Assembly: GCA_023663235.1 (NCBI GenBank)
Contig: JAMPHW010000003.1
Coordinates: forward strand, 40,635-82,373
Direction of reading: 5' to 3'
Length of the DNA stretch: 41,739 nt
Source: Ruminococcus sp.
Lineage (GTDB): Bacteria; Bacillota_I; Bacilli_A; RF39; UBA660
Part shown: one piece after another, positions 14,410 through 22,718 of the stretch
Layout of the letters: each line of letters begins with the position of its first letter
Numbering within the stretch: the stretch's first letter is position 1
Program-made: the position numbers and the translations under genes
Notes under the pieces: model-generated
Database searches by the model: none
The model's input: the letters and a program-made list of their open reading frames with translations, nothing else
Told to the model about the DNA's origin: nothing

Positions 14410-17400
14410 TTATTTTTCGCCATACTTAATAATGATTACTATTCCAATAATTAAATTAACAGCGCTAGCAACAAACCAAATGTAATTATGATTTTTCTTT
14501 TCTCCTACAGAAACAGTATCTTTAACGGGTTTAGTTTCATAATAATTAGGCTTCTTTTTCTTGGTGATAAGATATTGACTTAAGTTTTTGACTCTAATTT
14601 TTATTTTATTATCACCAACAACTTCATAACCAAGAGCTTCTAATTTATTATTGTCGACACTATATATACTAGCAAAATCTTCAAAGGAATCAATTTTAAT
14701 TGTGATATTTATATAGTCGTCAGTTATAATTTCTTCTTTTTTATTATAGTTATTAGTGAAATAAATTTCAAAATAAGTAGAATCAGTGCCAAATTTTTCA
14801 ATTAATTCAGAATTTACTAATAAAAGTGGATTATATTTTAAATTTAAATTATCTTTATTAGCTTGTATTGGTAATTCTACAGTTACATTTTCACTCGTAT
14901 AGATTTTATAATCGTTAGAAACACCAGTATTATTATCACTTGGATTATCATTATTACTAGGGTTATCTGTTCCACCAGGCGTTACTTGATTATTATTATT
15001 TGAGTTATTATTACCACTATTAGGTTTGTTTTGATTAGTATTTTGATTGTTATTATCTGAAGTATTAGGCTTATTATTACCTGGATTTGTCTGATTGCTA
15101 TTGTTGGAATTATCAGGTTTGTTTTCATCAGGATTTACAGGATTATTATCATTTGGATTATCGGGCTTATTTTCATCAGGGTTTACAGGATTATTATCAT
15201 TTGGATTATCAGGCTTATTTTCATCAGGATTTACAGGTTTGTTATCGTTTGGATTGTCAGGTTTATTATCATCGGGATTAACTGGCTTGTTATCATTTGG
15301 ATTATCAGACTCAATTTCTAACCAGTCTATAACAGCAGTAACAGTACCAATATTTCCAGCTTTATCTTTAAAAGAAATTTCATATGTGCCATTTTTAGTA
15401 TACTCGTAAGTACCATCGCCATCAATAAATATAATATCTTCGCTTGGATTTACAACAGTTACAGTTGCTTTATCTTTACTACTTCTATTGTAGGTTAAAC
15501 CAGCTGTAGGAGCTATTTTATCTATCCATATAACTTTGGCTGTAAATTCTCCTGTATTGCCTGCTTTATCTTTAAATTCAAAGGTAAAGTCGCCATTATC
15601 TGTAAAAGTATAACTATTACTATTATTGTTATTCGTGATTGTTGTTTCTTCGTTAAAGTCGATTGTTACAGTAACATCGCTATTTGTTAATTCAGCTATA
15701 TCATAGGTAAAGGTTGCAATTGGAGCATCTCTATCTATCCAATCTACTTTAGCAGTTGCCATGCCTTTATTACCTGCTTTATCAATAAATTCAAAAGTGT
15801 ATTCACCATTATCAACAAATTCATGTCTATAAGGATTTATATTAGCAACGACACGACCGCTGTCATCTCTAACATAGAATTCATCATCAACAGAATAACC
15901 ACTTAAAACGTTTCCCTCGCTATCAAGTACTTCTCCTTCTTCGTTAACGGAGTAAACAATTTCTCTTAAAACAGTTACTTCTTCATTTACTTTTAATGTT
16001 GCGATTACTTCTTTATTTGTTGGACTAATTCTACTATATTCAATGGTTCCAATTGGAGGTTCTCTATCAATCCAATTTACTTTAGCAATAGCTGTTCCTA
16101 CTTTATTGGTGTCATTATCCCTAAATTCAAAGGTAAAGTCTCCATTGTCAGTAAAGGTATACGTATCGCTTCCATCTGTAGGATTTAATATTGTTATATT
16201 GTCACTACTTAAGTTTACAAGTCTTGCTACGACATTATCTCTTGTTGGTTCAGTTGTACTATAGCCTACTCCTCCTGTTGGATTGGAATTTTTGGTTACA
16301 TCTTGATAAAAGTTAAACATTCTTGCAGCGATAAAACTTCCACCACCAGCAGTTGAGGTTCTTGTTCCAGTTATTTTTAAATACTGGATTTGACTTTCTT
16401 TATAAGCATCTGAGAAATTTATTACTCTAGTTCCAGTTGCTCCACCCCAAGTGCTATCAGTACCCCAAGTTGAAGTAAATCCTAGGTCAACATCATAATT
16501 TTCGCCATCCATACTTCCTTCAAATTTAGCATTCATTATTTTACCGTTGCCACCATCAGCAGGTACATACTCTATTGCTGATAAATATATTGGTTTATCA
16601 AATTTTATAATTATATATTTTTGGTTATCTGAGCCATTCCAAGCGGAGTGCCACCTTGTATTATAGTTACCATCGATAGCATTAGCAGCCTGACCGTTTT
16701 GGCCACTACCTGTTGCTTGACTAGATACTCCATGAACACTTAAATGAGAGACAGGAATATATTTTCTAGTATCAGGTTGATTATCTTCGGTAAAAGTAAA
16801 GGTAAGAATATTACTTGACAATTTAGTGCCATTAGCAATTTGTCTTATTTGTAAGGTTTTATTACCCGTATTATTAGGAGATGCATCAGCATAAGAAGTC
16901 CACGGATCATTTTCACTATTACGCCATTCATGAACTAGATTTACTCCCATAATTCTATTTTCTAAATCATTTCGATAGTAACTACTTTCAGAAATAATAT
17001 TATCTAAAATATCTATGGTATAAATATTAGCAGCACTATAATCTACTCCCACAATATGAATTTTAATGTCATTTTGAGCAGTAATACTATTAATCTCAGC
17101 AGCACTTAATAAAACATAACTATCACTAGTCGCAGTCCAGTTATTACCACCATCTAAGCTATACTCCCATCTAACACCATTTCCTTCATACTTAGAGCCT
17201 AACATTATCTTATTAGCATTATCGCCATTAAACGAAAATGTTGCTATTGTATAGTCGTTTTTACCTAATAAATGATTAGCCATTGTTTTAGAAATACTAG
17301 GTTGTAAAAGTGGAGAATTATTAGAATTTAACTGAGTACCTTTTTCTAAAGCTTCTCTTAAATAATTAGTATAAGTAAGAGCATATTTAGTATTATTTAA

Positions 17401-19338
17401 GTTACCACTAATAAGATTCATTAAGTCATGCATTGGAACTGGGAAATAATACATACTTTCTGTTAATTTCTTAGCTAAAGCTATATAATCTTCGCCTGTT
17501 TTACTAGTGTTTTTTTGATATGTTCTAATTAAGCCGTACCAAGCATCCATATTTATTGGTTGATATTCTAAAGCTTTTAAATAGATTTCTTCTAATTTAT
17601 TAACATCGTTTTGATATAAATCGGCCAAAAGCATTGTTTCTAAGGCTTTATTGTAATTTTCAAGATCATTTAAAGCTTCTTGAGCATAAGGAACATATGT
17701 AACATTGTAATAAGAATCCCAACTATTAGAACCCCAGCCACAAAGTAATCTCTCTCCTTTTTCAGCGACAGTCCAACCACCAACATCATTTTTTATAGTC
17801 CACATGCCTTTGCCATCAGTAGTTTCTGAATATTCTAAGTATGCAGCATGTCCAGGTTGACCAATAACACCCGATGGTTTTCCAAGACAAGCGTTTATAT
17901 TAGAACCAGTCTTTGATAATCCGCCACAAACGGAACCCTCTTCAAAAACAATCCATAATTTAGGTTTACCAGTTTGATAAGTAATATTATAATCGGATAA
18001 ATGATATTTATTATTCCATGTATCATAATTTTCAGCACTATAATATTTGGCCAAACTATAGTTATATCCAAATCTATAAGTAATATAGCGATATGGGTCA
18101 ATATTAGTATTGTATCTTCTAATATGATGATTTAGCCACTCTATTTCTTCATCATCAATAAGATTATTCATAACCCAACGCATTTCTTCGATATTAAGCG
18201 TTTCGAAAATTTTATTTACTAATAAATTATTAGCTTGCATTTTCTTGTAAACGTCATATCTTGTTACAGCATCCGAACACTGATTCCCGCCTATCCATAA
18301 GCAGACATTTGCTGAATGAGTTAAAGAAAGAGATATCATCATTCTTTTATATAAATCACCTAGAACTATACCATTGCTTGTTCTAGTGTTATTTTTTAAA
18401 TCGTTTTTATAAGTTGTATATAATTTTATTAGAACATTTAAAGAACTCATATATGAACCAATTGGTTTTCCACCTGTTATATAATACTTTAAAGCATCAT
18501 AATCATTCATTATCCATTCTAGAGTTTCTTTTCTATCATTATCTAAATGAGCTATACCTTGTAATAAATCATAGCCAAAATTATTTACAAATTTTCTTTG
18601 AAGTAAAGTCATTTCTTTGGTTGTTATCAAATCTTGATAAGACGATTTACTTAAAATAGCATCGTATTCGTCTAATGTTTTAATAAAGCTATAAGGAGTA
18701 TCATCTTCTATTTCGGAATAACCCTCTTTATAAAGTTTAGCGTTAGCATAAACAGCATGATCTGAATCAGCATTACCATTATTATGCGCATATAATTTAA
18801 TATAGTTTTTACCTCTTATATCAATATTTATAAATTCTGCTTCACTATTACCTTTTTTTACAGGAGGTGATGCTAGAGTATGTAAATCCCAATTTATTCC
18901 ATCAACTGAGGTATATATGGAAAATTTAACGCCATTACCATTAGTACCACGACTCGCATCTACGCCATAATATGTCGAAAAATAGTCATAATCAAGCTCA
19001 GAAATATTATATATTAAAGTACTAGTAGCATGAGCAGAAACCCCTTTTAAAAAGTTTTTAGATTTACCATTTACAATTAAGGCTATTATACCATTATTAT
19101 AATTAGTTTCTAAATTTTGATCTAAAGTAATGCTTCCCCAACCGACATTAGATTGTTCTTTAATATAGGGAATATCTGACAAGTAAACAAATTCTTTAAC
19201 TTCGTTACTAGCAATAATACTATAACTTTTATAATTTGCTTCAAGACCTAGCATTATTAGCAAAATACTAATAAAACAAAAAATAAGTCCAAAATCTTTA
19301 AATGATACTTTTTTAACACTTTTATTATCCTTTTTCAC
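14410..19338 (-). CDS. 1,642-residue surface protein: NPCBM, Cys-His domain, F5/8 C, Ig-like repeats
   Basis: After a signal/anchor (about 10-32) comes an NPCBM/NEW2-like domain (about 45-200), a helical region, and a segment near 465-515 with VCGGLSKTG (Cys about 470) and GQPGHAAYL (His about 496), the Cys-His pattern of transglutaminase/papain-like domains. Further on are a discoidin (F5/8 type C) domain (about 860-1010), four or five Ig-like repeats ending in FTDNGDFTFEF or similar (about 1025-1340), an Asn/Pro/Asp linker with 16-residue repeats (about 1343-1405) and an Asn-rich tract, a beta domain and a C-terminal membrane helix (about 1617-1638) with a short basic tail; there is no LPxTG. 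GTG at 19338 is preferred over GTG 19347 for its AGAGGTG site. Carbohydrate-binding domains plus the cysteine domain suggest action on surface or host glycoproteins; this is inference. Confidence 0.82.
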   Translation of the reverse strand: MKKDNKSVKKVSFKDFGLIFCFISILLIMLGLEANYKSYSIIASNEVKEFVYLSDIPYIKEQSNVGWGSITLDQNLETNYNNGIIALIVNGKSKNFLKGVSAHATSTLIYNISELDYDYFSTYYGVDASRGTNGNGVKFSIYTSVDGINWDLHTLASPPVKKGNSEAEFINIDIRGKNYIKLYAHNNGNADSDHAVYANAKLYKEGYSEIEDDTPYSFIKTLDEYDAILSKSSYQDLITTKEMTLLQRKFVNNFGYDLLQGIAHLDNDRKETLEWIMNDYDALKYYITGGKPIGSYMSSLNVLIKLYTTYKNDLKNNTRTSNGIVLGDLYKRMMISLSLTHSANVCLWIGGNQCSDAVTRYDVYKKMQANNLLVNKIFETLNIEEMRWVMNNLIDDEEIEWLNHHIRRYNTNIDPYRYITYRFGYNYSLAKYYSAENYDTWNNKYHLSDYNITYQTGKPKLWIVFEEGSVCGGLSKTGSNINACLGKPSGVIGQPGHAAYLEYSETTDGKGMWTIKNDVGGWTVAEKGERLLCGWGSNSWDSYYNVTYVPYAQEALNDLENYNKALETMLLADLYQNDVNKLEEIYLKALEYQPINMDAWYGLIRTYQKNTSKTGEDYIALAKKLTESMYYFPVPMHDLMNLISGNLNNTKYALTYTNYLREALEKGTQLNSNNSPLLQPSISKTMANHLLGKNDYTIATFSFNGDNANKIMLGSKYEGNGVRWEYSLDGGNNWTATSDSYVLLSAAEINSITAQNDIKIHIVGVDYSAANIYTIDILDNIISESSYYRNDLENRIMGVNLVHEWRNSENDPWTSYADASPNNTGNKTLQIRQIANGTKLSSNILTFTFTEDNQPDTRKYIPVSHLSVHGVSSQATGSGQNGQAANAIDGNYNTRWHSAWNGSDNQKYIIIKFDKPIYLSAIEYVPADGGNGKIMNAKFEGSMDGENYDVDLGFTSTWGTDSTWGGATGTRVINFSDAYKESQIQYLKITGTRTSTAGGGSFIAARMFNFYQDVTKNSNPTGGVGYSTTEPTRDNVVARLVNLSSDNITILNPTDGSDTYTFTDNGDFTFEFRDNDTNKVGTAIAKVNWIDREPPIGTIEYSRISPTNKEVIATLKVNEEVTVLREIVYSVNEEGEVLDSEGNVLSGYSVDDEFYVRDDSGRVVANINPYRHEFVDNGEYTFEFIDKAGNKGMATAKVDWIDRDAPIATFTYDIAELTNSDVTVTIDFNEETTITNNNNSNSYTFTDNGDFTFEFKDKAGNTGEFTAKVIWIDKIAPTAGLTYNRSSKDKATVTVVNPSEDIIFIDGDGTYEYTKNGTYEISFKDKAGNIGTVTAVIDWLEIESDNPNDNKPVNPDDNKPDNPNDNKPVNPDENKPDNPNDNNPVNPDENKPDNPNDNNPVNPDENKPDNSNNSNQTNPGNNKPNTSDNNNQNTNQNKPNSGNNNSNNNNQVTPGGTDNPSNNDNPSDNNTGVSNDYKIYTSENVTVELPIQANKDNLNLKYNPLLLVNSELIEKFGTDSTYFEIYFTNNYNKKEEIITDDYINITIKIDSFEDFASIYSVDNNKLEALGYEVVGDNKIKIRVKNLSQYLITKKKKPNYYETKPVKDTVSVGEKKNHNYIWFVASAVNLIIGIVIIIKYGEK
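15122..15313 (-). repeat. Four 48-bp tandem repeats in the surface-protein gene
   Basis: Units begin near 15122, 15170, 15218 and 15266, each 48 bases, and encode variants of the 16-residue unit NPDENKPDNPNDNKPV. The middle units are almost identical at DNA level, as expected for a tract that grows and shrinks by slippage or recombination. It forms the stalk between the Ig-like repeats and the membrane-proximal domain. Confidence 0.85.
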
Positions 19339-19391
19339 CCAAGACACCTCTTATATTATAATTTAATTATACAAAACTTTAATATAAAAGA

Positions 19392-19446
19392 AAAGATGTA
19401 ATTTATTAATTAAGAAATTTTTAGAGAGTTATTAAATTACATCTTT
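19392..19446 (-). repeat. Perfect 14-bp inverted repeat upstream of the surface-protein gene
   Basis: AAAGATGTAATTTA (19392-19405) and its exact complement (19433-19446) are separated by 27 bases. It lies about 55 bases ahead of the start codon of the large surface protein and just beyond the terminator of the upstream lipoprotein gene. On the minus strand the second arm runs into TTTTCTTTT. It may be a second terminator with a large loop, or a regulator site. Confidence 0.55.
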
Positions 19447-19467
19447 AATAGTTATAATTACAAGTTA

Positions 19468-19495
19468 TAAAAAGCAACACATTTTTATGTTGCTT
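19468..19495 (-). terminator. Terminator of the lipoprotein gene
   Basis: AAGCAACA / TGTTGCTT, an 8-bp stem with an 8-base loop, followed by TTTTT on the minus strand, right after the stop of the gene at 19502. Confidence 0.75.
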
Positions 19496-19501
19496 AAATT
19501 A

Positions 19502-20059
19502 TTAACTAATTGATGTGATAGAACATTTGCCATCTTTACTATCTGAGAATGAAGCACTAAAGGTTTGTTTATCTTTAACCCAAATATATCTTTTAAAAGT
19601 GGGAGCATTGGTAGCTAAATGCCCTTCAATTCCTTCTAGCTTTTCAACCATTTCTTCATAAGTAAAACTTGTTCCCTTTCTTAATAAACCTTGAATTTCA
19701 TAGGCAATAGATAATTTAAAATTACTATCACTTATTTTATCTTTATCATAAGTTGCAGAAATTGTTCCTAAATCATCTTTATATTCTACTTCAATTTTAG
19801 TTTTATCAGTAAGCTTCCAAATATAAGTTTCCTTATCATCTTTTTTCTCACCATCAAAACCTATTATTTCATTTACTTCTTCTAATTTCATTTCAGGTTT
19901 AATTAAATTGATACACTCTTCTACGGTACAGTTACCTTGTACTTGTTCTTCTACTTTGTCTTCTTTTGGTGGTTCATCTTTTTTCTCATTAGTACAGCCT
20001 GTAGCGAGTCCTAAAATCAAAGATGTTCCTAAAAAAAGCGTTAATAATTTCTTTTTCAT
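19502..20059 (-). CDS. Lipoprotein with two BamE/DUF3862-like repeats
   Basis: A 185-residue protein with a signal peptide and lipobox LATGC (Cys 22), an acidic Lys/Glu linker, then two related domains (about 48-110 and 120-185). Each begins with a helix motif of the type I(K)P.M.LEEVNEIIG / T.FTYEEMVEKLEG and goes on to Y.W.. strands (TYIWKL, RYIWVKD). This is the pattern of the small BamE/BLIP-like (DUF3862) fold, often a protein-binding lipoprotein domain. It lies downstream of the ECF sigma/anti-sigma pair but has its own 70-base gap. Substrate unknown. Confidence 0.75.
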   Translation of the reverse strand: MKKKLLTLFLGTSLILGLATGCTNEKKDEPPKEDKVEEQVQGNCTVEECINLIKPEMKLEEVNEIIGFDGEKKDDKETYIWKLTDKTKIEVEYKDDLGTISATYDKDKISDSNFKLSIAYEIQGLLRKGTSFTYEEMVEKLEGIEGHLATNAPTFKRYIWVKDKQTFSASFSDSKDGKCSITSIS

Positions 20060-20129
20060 AAATTAATCCTCCATTAATAAATTAATTATAACATTTTATA
20101 ATATTTTTTTATAGAGTTTTTATGCTAAA

Positions 20130-20834
20130 TTATTTAATAATAGATGTTAATAGTAATAATAATTCTTGTTCAGTTATATTAGCCGTTTCAATGTCATAGA
20201 ATGTATCTTTATAAGTAAATTCTGTCATATATGTGTCTTCATATTTATATACTTTTAACTCAATATTACCTATTTTAGATATTTCATTTCCATTATCATC
20301 AAAATGATAATCACGAACTGGTTTATTAGTTTTAGAAAAACTTATATCAATATGACGGTTTAGACTACTGTTATTATATATTAATTTGTAATTATAGAGA
20401 TTTTTGCTTTCTTGATTATTATTTGTAGGATATAAAGCATAAATATCATTTGTTTTCATATCTTCAGGAATATTTAAATCTAATAAATTATAGTTAGCTA
20501 AATCAATTTCGCCTTTAACCATTTCGATATCAGCATCTATTTTAAACATACTTACGCCATCGTTTAAATTGTTTACATTAAGATAATATTTTACATCTGT
20601 AAGTTCTATAATTTTATCATTTCTTTTATTTATTTCTTTATTTTTTAATATATTATTGCTATTTAAATAAATAAGACAGCTAAATATAGTAATTAAACAT
20701 ACAGGTATAGCATATCTAAAAATTTTGGTTTGCATATTTTCCTTTCTTTCACTTTTAAGAATAATTTCTCTTCTCATTTTTTGAGCATTTAACTCTTCAT
20801 CAAACACTTTTTTAATTATTTCTTTATTTTTCAT
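20130..20834 (-). CDS. Putative membrane anti-sigma factor
   Basis: About 234 residues: a basic, helical cytoplasmic N-terminus (about 1-35: EIIKKVFDEELNAQKMRREI), one membrane helix (about 43-62) and an external domain of about 170 residues without cysteines. It overlaps the end of the ECF sigma gene by 11 bases. Position and layout are those of a transmembrane anti-sigma factor that holds its sigma at the membrane until a signal arrives; no zinc (ZAS) motif is visible and the external domain is unrecognised. The ATG at 20834 is chosen over GTG 20843, because AGAGGTGA sits 5 bases ahead of it. Confidence 0.65.
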   Translation of the reverse strand: MKNKEIIKKVFDEELNAQKMRREIILKSERKENMQTKIFRYAIPVCLITIFSCLIYLNSNNILKNKEINKRNDKIIELTDVKYYLNVNNLNDGVSMFKIDADIEMVKGEIDLANYNLLDLNIPEDMKTNDIYALYPTNNNQESKNLYNYKLIYNNSSLNRHIDISFSKTNKPVRDYHFDDNGNEISKIGNIELKVYKYEDTYMTEFTYKDTFYDIETANITEQELLLLLTSIIK

Positions 20835-21372
20835 TAAATTCACCTCTACTTAGCAAAATATTTAATTCTTTTAAAGTTCTATATAAATAATTTTTAACAT
20901 TTGACTCGCTTATATTTAACTCTTTAGCTATTTCTTTTATATTATAGTCTAAATAATAATACAGATAAAATATTTTAGATATAATTACTTTTTTCTTTTT
21001 TAAATAATTCCAAATATGATTTATATCTTCTTTAGAAATTACTTCTTTTTCAATATTAATATTAGACGGGATATTATCAATTAGATTTAATTCTTCTTTA
21101 GAATCTTTTTTAGAAAAAAGAGATACTATTTTAGCTTTATAATTAAAACGATAATAATCATTTAGTTTATGTCTTGCTATACCAAGAATATAAGCTTTAC
21201 TTAGATCTGTATTTTTATCTTTTAATTTTGTTAAAACTTCTAAATAGGTATTTTGAACTATATCTTGAACATTTTCGATATTAGCACAATTACAGACAAC
21301 ATATTTTAAAACAGCATTATAAGTTTCATAATAAAGTTTATCAAATGTTTTTAAGGTTTCTTGATTAATCAT
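20824..21372 (-). CDS. ECF-type RNA polymerase sigma factor
   Basis: A 182-residue sigma-70 family protein of the ECF group: region 2 at about 12-80 (VQDIVQNTYLEVLTKLKD and KAYILGIARHKLNDYYR) and region 4 at about 120-175 (IKEIAKELNISESNVKNYLYRTLKEL), linked by a short variable segment; no regions 1 or 3. The ATG at 21372 with GAGGTGA ahead is preferred to the GTG three codons earlier. It is co-transcribed and overlapping with a membrane anti-sigma gene, and a promoter of the ECF type lies directly upstream, indicating autoregulation. The stress it senses is unknown. Confidence 0.88.
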   Translation of the reverse strand: MINQETLKTFDKLYYETYNAVLKYVVCNCANIENVQDIVQNTYLEVLTKLKDKNTDLSKAYILGIARHKLNDYYRFNYKAKIVSLFSKKDSKEELNLIDNIPSNINIEKEVISKEDINHIWNYLKKKKVIISKIFYLYYYLDYNIKEIAKELNISESNVKNYLYRTLKELNILLSRGEFNEK

Positions 21373-21391
21373 TATGTTCACCTCACTATTA

Positions 21392-21420
21392 TAGTCGTAT
21401 TTTCTTTAAAAAAAGTTTCA
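21392..21420 (-). promoter_or_regulatory. Putative autoregulatory ECF promoter
   Basis: On the minus strand TGAAAC (21415-21420), a 17-base T-rich spacer and CGACTA (21392-21397) resemble ECF promoters such as those of B. subtilis sigma-M/W/V (TGAAAC-N16/17-CGTA or CGTC). A TATAAT overlaps the -10 part, so housekeeping transcription could also start here. Confidence 0.5.
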
Positions 21421-21448
21421 AAAAAAGAATAAATAAAAATCTATTCTT
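21419..21448 (-). terminator. Terminator of the aldo/keto reductase gene
   Basis: AAGAATA / TATTCTT with a 10-base loop is followed by a run of T on the minus strand and overlaps the reductase stop codon. It also isolates the ECF promoter. Confidence 0.55.
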
Positions 21449-22223
21449 AATACCAATCATGTTTTTCATTACGATTTAAACTATCTATCTCTTCTATTTC
21501 TTCCTTAGTAAGTTCAAAATCAAAGATAGAAATATTTTCTTTAATATGTTCAGGATTGCTTGATCCAGGAATAACTACTACATTATTTTGAATATCCCAT
21601 CTAAGAATTATTTGCGCAACAGACTTTTGATGATTTTTAGCTATTTTAACTAATGTTTCATCATTTAGTAATTCTTTTTGATGCCCTCTTCCACCTAGAG
21701 GATACCAACCCTCTACGACAATATCTTTCGAATTAATATATTCGACAACTTCTCTTTCATTATAATATGGGTGTATTTCGTTTTGAACTAATACAGGCTT
21801 AATGTTAACTTTAGGTAAAAAATCATCTAGTTCTTTTATGTAATAATTAGAAAGTCCTAAAGATTTAATTTTTCCACTTGAAACATAATTTTCCATAGTT
21901 TTATAGGCTTCAATATCATTAGTTCCTGGATGATGAAGTAACATCAAATCAATATAATCTATATCTAGTTTTTCTAAAGCATCTTTAATAGCCTTATCAG
22001 GACTAGCGTATTGATTAGGATATATTTTAGTAGTAATAAAAATATCTTCTCTTTTTATTAAACCATCTTTGATTGCTTTTCTAACAGCTTCACCAACTTC
22101 TTTTTCGTTATCATACATATAAGCTGTATCGATTTTACGATAACCATTTAAAATAGCAGTATAAAGAGAATTAACACAAATTTCACCATGAAGGCTATAT
22201 GTTCCTATTCCAAGTATGGGCAT
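21447..22223 (-). CDS. Aldo/keto reductase (leader separated by an in-frame stop)
   Basis: The 258-residue reading frame has the NADPH-dependent aldo/keto reductase barrel: GYRKIDTAYMYDNEKEVGEAV with catalytic Asp and Tyr (about 32-38), Lys in ITTKIYP, His in LLHHPG, and the cofactor loop VIPGSSNPEHIKEN. It begins MPILGIGTY, but in this family some 12-20 residues normally precede this, and they are encoded in frame upstream (KVPTVKLNNGYE) with no start codon between them and a TAA at 22284-22286. No ribosome site precedes the ATG used here. The enzyme may thus be a broken version of a membrane-anchored reductase (see 22284-22382), or be made poorly. Confidence 0.85.
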   Translation of the reverse strand: MPILGIGTYSLHGEICVNSLYTAILNGYRKIDTAYMYDNEKEVGEAVRKAIKDGLIKREDIFITTKIYPNQYASPDKAIKDALEKLDIDYIDLMLLHHPGTNDIEAYKTMENYVSSGKIKSLGLSNYYIKELDDFLPKVNIKPVLVQNEIHPYYNEREVVEYINSKDIVVEGWYPLGGRGHQKELLNDETLVKIAKNHQKSVAQIILRWDIQNNVVVIPGSSNPEHIKENISIFDFELTKEEIEEIDSLNRNEKHDWY

Positions 22224-22283
22224 TTCATAACCATTATTTAGTTTAACTGTTGGGACTTTATTATTTAAAAATTCTTTATTTAT

Positions 22284-22382
22284 TTATTGATGATTATTAT
22301 CATTTAGGTTTTTAAACATTAATATTCCTCCTATGCCTAATAAAACAATTAATATAATAAATAATAAAATTGATTTTTTCAT
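22284..22382 (-). pseudogene. Membrane-anchor leader of the aldo/keto reductase, ended by TAA
   Basis: An ATG at 22382 with AGGTGAT ahead opens a 32-residue frame: MKKS, a hydrophobic helix, then MFKNLNDNNHQ and TAA. It is in the same frame as the reductase, and the codons after the TAA read on into the conserved KVPTVKLNNGYE and MPILG. It therefore looks like the signal/anchor of one 311-residue extracytoplasmic reductase split by a single nonsense codon. Sequencing error or a separate small peptide are the alternatives. Confidence 0.65.
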
Positions 22383-22424
22383 CAGTATCACCTAAATTTT
22401 ATCTCTATTACTATAATAGATAAC

Positions 22425-22700
22425 CTATTTATTTAATGACTTAGCATAGGCGATTTCTTTTTTAGTACTACTACCAATATAACCATCTACATCAACAATA
22501 AAAACACTATCGGATAATTTTATTTTTTCTTTATGTATATTACCTAAAATAGTTAATTCATCTTCTGTAAAGTTATCTTTGTTATCATCAACCGGAAATA
22601 TAGGAGTTATAACAACATTTCCTTGTAATTCTAATTTTAAAGCAGATTTTATTATTTCATTTTTAAATTTTAAACTGCCACATACAGTTATAATTTTCAT
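22425..22700 (-). CDS. Nucleoside 2-deoxyribosyltransferase-like (DUF4406) small protein
   Basis: A 91-residue Rossmann-type protein: ITVCGSLKFKNEI near the N-terminus, a middle GNVVITPIFP strand, then HKEKIKLSDSVFIVDVDGYIGSSTKKEI. This pattern belongs to the DUF4406/nucleoside 2-deoxyribosyltransferase-like clan that binds nucleotides or sugar-bases. It is about the size of the shortest members. The gene follows the MmcQ/YjbR gene by 18 bases on the same strand. The exact substrate is unknown. Confidence 0.75.
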   Translation of the reverse strand: MKIITVCGSLKFKNEIIKSALKLELQGNVVITPIFPVDDNKDNFTEDELTILGNIHKEKIKLSDSVFIVDVDGYIGSSTKKEIAYAKSLNK

Positions 22701-22718
22701 TTTAATGCCTCTTTCTTT

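Noticed and set aside
15087..15409. Long plus-strand open frames opposite the surface-protein repeats
   Set aside because: They exist only because the 48-bp repeats lack stops in other frames; no ribosome site or recognisable domain, and their sequence is a periodic echo of the repeats.
19502..21372. Single three-gene operon of ECF sigma, anti-sigma and lipoprotein
   Set aside because: Not excluded, but a 70-base gap precedes the lipoprotein gene and no ECF-type promoter lies there; membership of the regulon cannot be claimed.
21447..22382. Stop-codon reassignment to explain the TAA in the reductase
   Set aside because: All three stop codons are used normally at the ends of other genes here (TGA in rimM and the small peptide; TAA in lepA, hemW), so a local lesion is simpler.
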